A stretch of 64,000 bases of DNA from Winogradskyella marincola (GTDB lineage Bacteria > Bacteroidota > Bacteroidia > Flavobacteriales > Flavobacteriaceae), in contig NZ_JARSBN010000006.1 of NCBI RefSeq assembly GCF_029624125.1, positions 124,001-188,000 on the forward strand, in the 5' to 3' direction. The translations under genes were made by a program, and so were the position numbers. The notes under the pieces are model-generated. The model ran no database searches and was not told the DNA's origin. It was given only the letters and a program-made list of their open reading frames with translations. Each line of letters begins with the position of its first letter. Position 1 is the first letter of the stretch. This document shows positions 59,827-64,000 of the stretch, piece after piece.

Positions 59827-59948
59827 ATTATATTTAAGAAATTACTGCAATTTAATTGAGATGCGGAAACAAGCAAAAACTTGTTCTCTATTTTTTTGTT
59901 TTGCAAAAGACTTTGGTCTAATACTGTAGCACTTCCCAACTTTTATAC

Positions 59949-59956
59949 TACCTTTG
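59949..59956 (+). promoter_or_regulatory. -7 box of the rRNA methyltransferase gene
   Basis: TACCTTTG followed by C matches TAnnTTTG, 17 bases before the ATG at 59974. Confidence 0.6.
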
Positions 59957-59973
59957 CATGCTAATTTTTTGCA

Positions 59974-61188
59974 ATGAGATTACATAGAAATTTATGTTTT
60001 GCGGTTATTGATGGTTTACACAAAATCTTCAATGAAAATGAATATGCTGACAAAGTAGTACAGCAATTACTAAAACGCGATAAACGTTGGGGAAGCAGAG
60101 ACAGAGGGTTTGTTGCAGAAACCGTATACGAAATTGTTAGATATAAACGATTATACTCTGAAATCGCTGACGTAAAAGCACCTTACGACAGAGATAATCT
60201 TTGGCGAATTTTTGCTGTTTGGGCAACGCTAAAAGGAATAAGACTTCCGGATTGGAAATATTTTACAGATACTCCAACACGCAAGATTAAAGGTCGTTTT
60301 GATGAACTTTCTAAAATTAGAAAGTTCCGCGAGTCTATACCAGACTGGATAGATGATTTGGGTGTAAAAGAATTGGGTGAACAAATCTGGACCGAAGAGA
60401 TTGCCATGCAAAATGAGCAGGCAGATGTTATCTTAAGAGTTAACACACTTAAAACTAACAAAAAAGACTTACAGCTAAAACTACAGTCTGAAGACATTGA
60501 TACCGAATTTTTACCAGATCATCCTTGGGCATTAAAGCTAACTAAACGTGCTAATGTTTTTAAAACAGAAGCTTTTCAAAATGGTTGGTTCGAGGTTCAA
60601 GATGCATCATCTCAATTGGTTGCGGACTTTTTAGACGTAAAACCAGGCATGAAAATTGTAGATGTATGTGCTGGCGCAGGTGGCAAAACATTGCACTTAG
60701 CATCACTTATGGAAAACAAAGGCCAAGTGATTGCTATGGATATTTACGAGAGTAAACTAAAGAAACTTAAAGTTAGAGCACGTCGTAATGGAGTTCATAA
60801 TATTGAAATGAAAGTTATCGACTCTACAAAGCCTATAAAAAAGCTTCATGGCAAAGCAGATCGTTTATTAATTGACGCTCCATGTTCTGGGTTGGGTGTA
60901 CTAAGAAGAAATCCTGATGCCAAATGGAAACTAGAACCTGAGTTTATAGAAAACATCAAAAAAACTCAATCTGAAGTTTTAGAACAATACTCAAAAATGG
61001 TTAAATCCGGAGGCAAAATGGTATACGCAACTTGCTCTATTTTACCTTCTGAAAACGAAAAACAAGTTGAAAATTTCTTAAAGTCTGAAAACGGAAAAGA
61101 ATTTACGCTTGTAAAGGACAAAAAAGTCCTAGCACACAAATCTGGCTTTGACGGATTTTATATGGCATTATTAGAAAAGAAAAAATAA
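59974..61188 (+). CDS. RsmB/NOP-family RNA (cytosine-5) methyltransferase
   Basis: 404 residues. An N-terminal NusB-like region is followed by the methyltransferase fold with SAM motif I IVDVCAGAGGKTLHLASLM (about 228-246), motif IV DAPCSGLGVLRRNPDAKW (about 305-322) and the catalytic Cys motif VYATCSILPSENEKQV (about 350-365). Both catalytic Cys (PCS and TCS) are present. It probably methylates rRNA cytosine in the manner of RsmB. The endonuclease gene begins 10 bases downstream. Confidence 0.93.
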   Translation: MRLHRNLCFAVIDGLHKIFNENEYADKVVQQLLKRDKRWGSRDRGFVAETVYEIVRYKRLYSEIADVKAPYDRDNLWRIFAVWATLKGIRLPDWKYFTDTPTRKIKGRFDELSKIRKFRESIPDWIDDLGVKELGEQIWTEEIAMQNEQADVILRVNTLKTNKKDLQLKLQSEDIDTEFLPDHPWALKLTKRANVFKTEAFQNGWFEVQDASSQLVADFLDVKPGMKIVDVCAGAGGKTLHLASLMENKGQVIAMDIYESKLKKLKVRARRNGVHNIEMKVIDSTKPIKKLHGKADRLLIDAPCSGLGVLRRNPDAKWKLEPEFIENIKKTQSEVLEQYSKMVKSGGKMVYATCSILPSENEKQVENFLKSENGKEFTLVKDKKVLAHKSGFDGFYMALLEKKK

Positions 61189-61198
61189 ACCCAAATAG

Positions 61199-63025
61199 AT
61201 GAAACAATTCTACACTTTAATAGCTACTTTAATTTTTTCAACTGTAGCTTTTGCACAAATTCCTGCTGGTTATTACGATAGCGCAACAGGCACAGGATAC
61301 ACTTTAAAAACGCAACTTCACAACATCATAGACAATCATAACGATCAAGGTTATAATGCTATGGATGGCTTTATTTCGTCTTATGATTTAGACAACTATT
61401 ATGAAACCGGAAGCAACACTATTTTAGACCCTTATTCAGAAAACCCAACAGGATCAGACCCATATACATTCTCACCTGTTAGTGATGAATGTGGAAACTA
61501 CAATAGCGAAGGAGATTGTTATAACAAAGAACACATCATTCCGCAATCTGTTTTTAATCAGAGTTTACCTATGCGTAGCGATGCGCACCACCTCTTACCT
61601 ACTGATGGTCGTGTTAATGGTTTTAGAAGTAATTACCCATTTGGTGTAGTAGATGATAGCCAATTGGTTAACCAAAGTGGTATTTCTAACCCAACACAAA
61701 ATGGTTCTAAACTGGGTGGTAATCTCAATAGTGGTTATTCTGCTGGTTATACAAATACCGTTTTTGAACCTATTGATGAATTTAAAGGAGACATTGCTCG
61801 TATATACTTCTATTTTGTAACGCGATACGAAGACCAAGTTGGTAGTTGGGGAAGCTATGCTATGTTCGACGGAAGCTCAGACAAAGTATTAGATGATCCA
61901 TTTTTAAGTATTCTTTTAACATGGCATCAAAACGATCCTGTTTCTCAAAAAGAAATAGACAGAAATAATAATATCTATTACAACCATCAGAGTAATAGAA
62001 ATCCTTTTGTAGATCATCCAGAATGGGTAAATGCTATTTGGGTATCTACTCCAGATACCGAAGCGCCAACTGCACCAACTAATTTAGTGGTTACCAATGA
62101 AGCTTCTACTTCTATAAACATTAGCTGGACAGCCTCTACCGACAATGTTAGTGTAGAGTCTTACGATGTTTATGTAGATGGTGTTTTTAACACCAATGTT
62201 ACTGCAACTGCTGCAAATATTATTAACCTAACTCCTGAGACTACATATTCATTTTATGTTATTGCAATTGATACTTCAGGCAACGAGTCGTCTCAAAGCA
62301 ATGCTGTAAATGGTACAACTACAGAAGTTGGTACTCCAGGAAGTGATTGTGTTGTAGAAGATTTTGAAAACATTCCTGCCAACAGCTCGCAATACACAAG
62401 CAGAACTTGGACAGGTACTAATGGTACATGGAATGCAACGGAAGCCAGAACCGATCAAAGCATTAACAACAGAGCAATTTTAATAGACTATAGAGGCAGT
62501 TCTGATTCTGGTGTGTTAACCTCACCAACTGCAACAGATGGTATAGGCAACCTTACAGTAACAACACAACGAATTTTTTCTGGCACAGATGGCAACCTAA
62601 ACGTTGTTGTTAACGGCAATATAGTTGGTACTATACCTTACAGCGATACTCAGCAAACAACCACAATTAGCAATATTAATATAGAAGGTAATGTTACTGT
62701 AGAAATCTCTGATAACGACTCTGGAGACGCAAGAGTGGGTATTGATGATTTATCATGGACGTGCTATTCTTCATTGAGTATTAATGAAAATGATTTGGAT
62801 CGTCTTACTATTTACCCAAATCCTGTAGGATCGTATTTAAATGTTAACCTTAAAAATCCACAAGCAACAACAATTGAGATTTTTGATGTTTTAGGCAAGC
62901 GAGTTTACAAAAATCAGTTATCAAGTACAAAGCGTCTTAACCTTGAGAGTTTAAAGACAGGTGTGTACATCATCAAGTTTACTCAAAACAACAAAACAAT
63001 CAGTAAAAAACTGATTAAATCATAA
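61199..63025 (+). CDS. Secreted endonuclease I with FN3 and T9SS sorting domains
   Basis: 608 residues. Signal peptide (STVAFAQIP), then an endonuclease I domain (about 20-285) with NKEHIIPQSVFN (about 104-115) and the HNH-like DAHHLLPTDGRVNGFRSNYPFG; a fibronectin type III domain (about 293-375, APTNLVVTNEASTSINISWTAS); a beta-rich region (about 385-525); and a T9SS type A sorting domain (YPNPVGSYLNVNLKN, YIIKFTQNNKTISKKLIKS; 535-608). It should be surface-bound or released and degrade DNA for nutrients. Terminator at 63031. Confidence 0.93.
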   Translation: MKQFYTLIATLIFSTVAFAQIPAGYYDSATGTGYTLKTQLHNIIDNHNDQGYNAMDGFISSYDLDNYYETGSNTILDPYSENPTGSDPYTFSPVSDECGNYNSEGDCYNKEHIIPQSVFNQSLPMRSDAHHLLPTDGRVNGFRSNYPFGVVDDSQLVNQSGISNPTQNGSKLGGNLNSGYSAGYTNTVFEPIDEFKGDIARIYFYFVTRYEDQVGSWGSYAMFDGSSDKVLDDPFLSILLTWHQNDPVSQKEIDRNNNIYYNHQSNRNPFVDHPEWVNAIWVSTPDTEAPTAPTNLVVTNEASTSINISWTASTDNVSVESYDVYVDGVFNTNVTATAANIINLTPETTYSFYVIAIDTSGNESSQSNAVNGTTTEVGTPGSDCVVEDFENIPANSSQYTSRTWTGTNGTWNATEARTDQSINNRAILIDYRGSSDSGVLTSPTATDGIGNLTVTTQRIFSGTDGNLNVVVNGNIVGTIPYSDTQQTTTISNINIEGNVTVEISDNDSGDARVGIDDLSWTCYSSLSINENDLDRLTIYPNPVGSYLNVNLKNPQATTIEIFDVLGKRVYKNQLSSTKRLNLESLKTGVYIIKFTQNNKTISKKLIKS

Positions 63026-63030
63026 TTTAA

Positions 63031-63058
63031 AAGAGCAGCTTTTTAGCTGCTCTTTTTT
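63031..63058 (+). terminator. Terminator of the endonuclease I gene
   Basis: AAGAGCAGCT-TTTT-AGCTGCTCTT with a T run on the 3' side, 6 bases after the stop. Confidence 0.88.
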
Positions 63059-63127
63059 GTTTAAAACTTGTTGAATAAGTCTTTCCTTTAGCTTTAAATA
63101 AATAGCGTTCATATTGACAAAATAAAT

Positions 63128-63135
63128 TAACTTTG
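63128..63135 (+). promoter_or_regulatory. -7 box of purL
   Basis: TAACTTTG matches TAnnTTTG, 32 bases before the purL ATG at 63168. Confidence 0.55.
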
Positions 63136-63167
63136 TCTTTTAATTTTTCACCAAACACAACACATAA

Positions 63168-64000
63168 ATGATTCATTTCTTTGGAAACCAAAACAGCAAA
63201 GTATTTGCTGTTCAAGCCACAAAAGAATTATCAACAGAAACCATATCTAAATTAGTATGGTTATTTGGCGACCAGCCAAAAATAGAACAAGCATCAGTAG
63301 ATGCTTTTTTTGTTGGTCCAAGAGCTGCCATGATAACGCCTTGGAGTACAAATGCTGTAGAAATTACTCAAAACATGGGAATTTCTGGCATCATTAGAAT
63401 TGAAGAATTCATTTCTACATCTGAAGATTTTAAAGGGTACGACCCAATGATTTCTGAAAAGTTTTCAAGCTTAGATCAAGACATCTTCACCATAAACATT
63501 CAACCTGAAGCGATTCAGAATATTGAAGATATTTCGGCATATAACCAACAAGAAGGTTTAGCGCTTAGCGACGAAGAAATTGAATATCTTGAAGGTGTTT
63601 CAAAAAAGATTGGTCGTCCATTAACAGACTCTGAAGTATTCGGTTTCTCACAAGTGAACTCAGAACACTGTCGTCATAAAATTTTCAACGGAACATTCGT
63701 TATTGATGGAGAAGAAAAACCGACATCGTTATTCAAAATGATTAAGGAAACTTCGAAACAAAATCCAAACGATATTGTTTCTGCATATAAGGATAACGTA
63801 GCGTTTATAAAGGGACCTGTTGTAGAACAGTTTGCGCCAAAGCGTGCTGATGTTCCTGAATATTACCAAACCAAAGATTATGAATCTGTAATTTCATTAA
63901 AAGCAGAAACACACAATTTCCCAACAACTGTAGAGCCTTTTAATGGTGCTGCAACAGGTTCTGGTGGAGAGATTAGAGATAGACTTGCTGGTGGTAAAGG
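63168..64000 (+). CDS. purL: Phosphoribosylformylglycinamidine synthase, N-terminal part
   Basis: PurL makes FGAM from FGAR, ATP and glutamine. The gene runs off the right edge after about 277 residues. Visible features are MIHFFGNQNSKVFAVQ, PLTDSEVFGFSQVNSEHCRH (about 147-166) and LKAETHNFPTTVEPFNGAATGSGGEIRDRLAGG at the edge, typical of the large PurL with a fused glutaminase domain. The start ATG has a -7 box 32 bases upstream. Confidence 0.95.
   Translation, partial: MIHFFGNQNSKVFAVQATKELSTETISKLVWLFGDQPKIEQASVDAFFVGPRAAMITPWSTNAVEITQNMGISGIIRIEEFISTSEDFKGYDPMISEKFSSLDQDIFTINIQPEAIQNIEDISAYNQQEGLALSDEEIEYLEGVSKKIGRPLTDSEVFGFSQVNSEHCRHKIFNGTFVIDGEEKPTSLFKMIKETSKQNPNDIVSAYKDNVAFIKGPVVEQFAPKRADVPEYYQTKDYESVISLKAETHNFPTTVEPFNGAATGSGGEIRDRLAGGK

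Noticed and set aside
63027..63215. Minus-strand 62-codon ORF overlapping the purL start
   Set aside because: It covers the terminator, the purL promoter and the purL N-terminus, with no recognisable protein features.
1..64000. tRNA, rRNA, CRISPR array, prophage or insertion sequence
   Set aside because: Looked for cloverleaf-like tails, 16S/23S signature stretches, regular short repeats and transposase motifs; none is visible by eye.

Overview
The window looks like a chromosomal segment of a marine-type Flavobacteriaceae (Bacteroidota). The evidence is AT-rich DNA, Bacteroidota -7 promoter boxes (TAnnTTTG) before many genes, type IX secretion (T9SS) C-terminal sorting domains on two proteins, DUF4252 proteins, a TonB-dependent receptor with a surface lipoprotein partner, a 950-residue CarB, and type B L31. 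I cannot name the genus. There is no rRNA, tRNA, CRISPR array, prophage or transposase. Most of the window is housekeeping, with several regulatory and envelope modules between.

Layout. 1-6.3 kb: partial priA, a BrkB-type membrane protein, nadC, rlmH, a short HPF, rdgB, a DUF3124-like lipoprotein, a MarC protein and a small secreted protein. 6.3-13.9 kb: a DEAD-box RNA helicase behind a long structured leader, small enzymes (VOC, SRPBCC, TrmH), a sirtuin, then a flavin monooxygenase-like gene downstream of an ArsR regulator. 14.1-16.5 kb: an XRE regulator coupled to a membrane protein behind a repeat-rich promoter, then two orphan membrane proteins, one of them in a cassette-like setting. 16.5-20.7 kb: glycosyltransferase, haem-binding protein, HEAT-like protein and purB. 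20.6-24.4 kb: ECF sigma module A with two DUF4252 proteins, and an S41 protease. 24.4-31.7 kb: vitamin B12 uptake, with btuB and a BtuG-like propeller behind a cobalamin riboswitch, a LOV-like PAS protein lacking the photoactive Cys, and divergent btuF-btuC-btuD. 31.8-43.2 kb: rmuC, a SatD-like/DUF3307 pair with direct repeats, two thioesterases in the wider region, a tiny T9SS cargo, carB, the overlooked rpmH, cardiolipin synthase, a lytic transglycosylase and others. 43.3-54.7 kb: mtaB, a peptide-binding lipoprotein, a GlmU-like protein, rpmE2, a GT2, a phosphohexomutase and an ABC exporter. 54.7-59.9 kb: a candidate small RNA or attenuator and ECF modules B and C, both ending in Spy/CpxP-like genes. 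59.9-64 kb: an RNA m5C methyltransferase, a secreted T9SS endonuclease I, and the start of purL.

How the genes work together. The btu genes form a full route from outer surface (BtuG-like lipoprotein, BtuB) to periplasm (BtuF) and inner membrane (BtuC, BtuD); only the outer-membrane half shows a riboswitch. The three ECF modules each pair a sigma factor with a small single-span membrane protein that is probably its anti-sigma factor, followed by envelope proteins, which suggests envelope-stress sensing. The least explained signals are RNA-level: the helicase leader (6395-6531) and the minus-strand transcript at 55309-55390.
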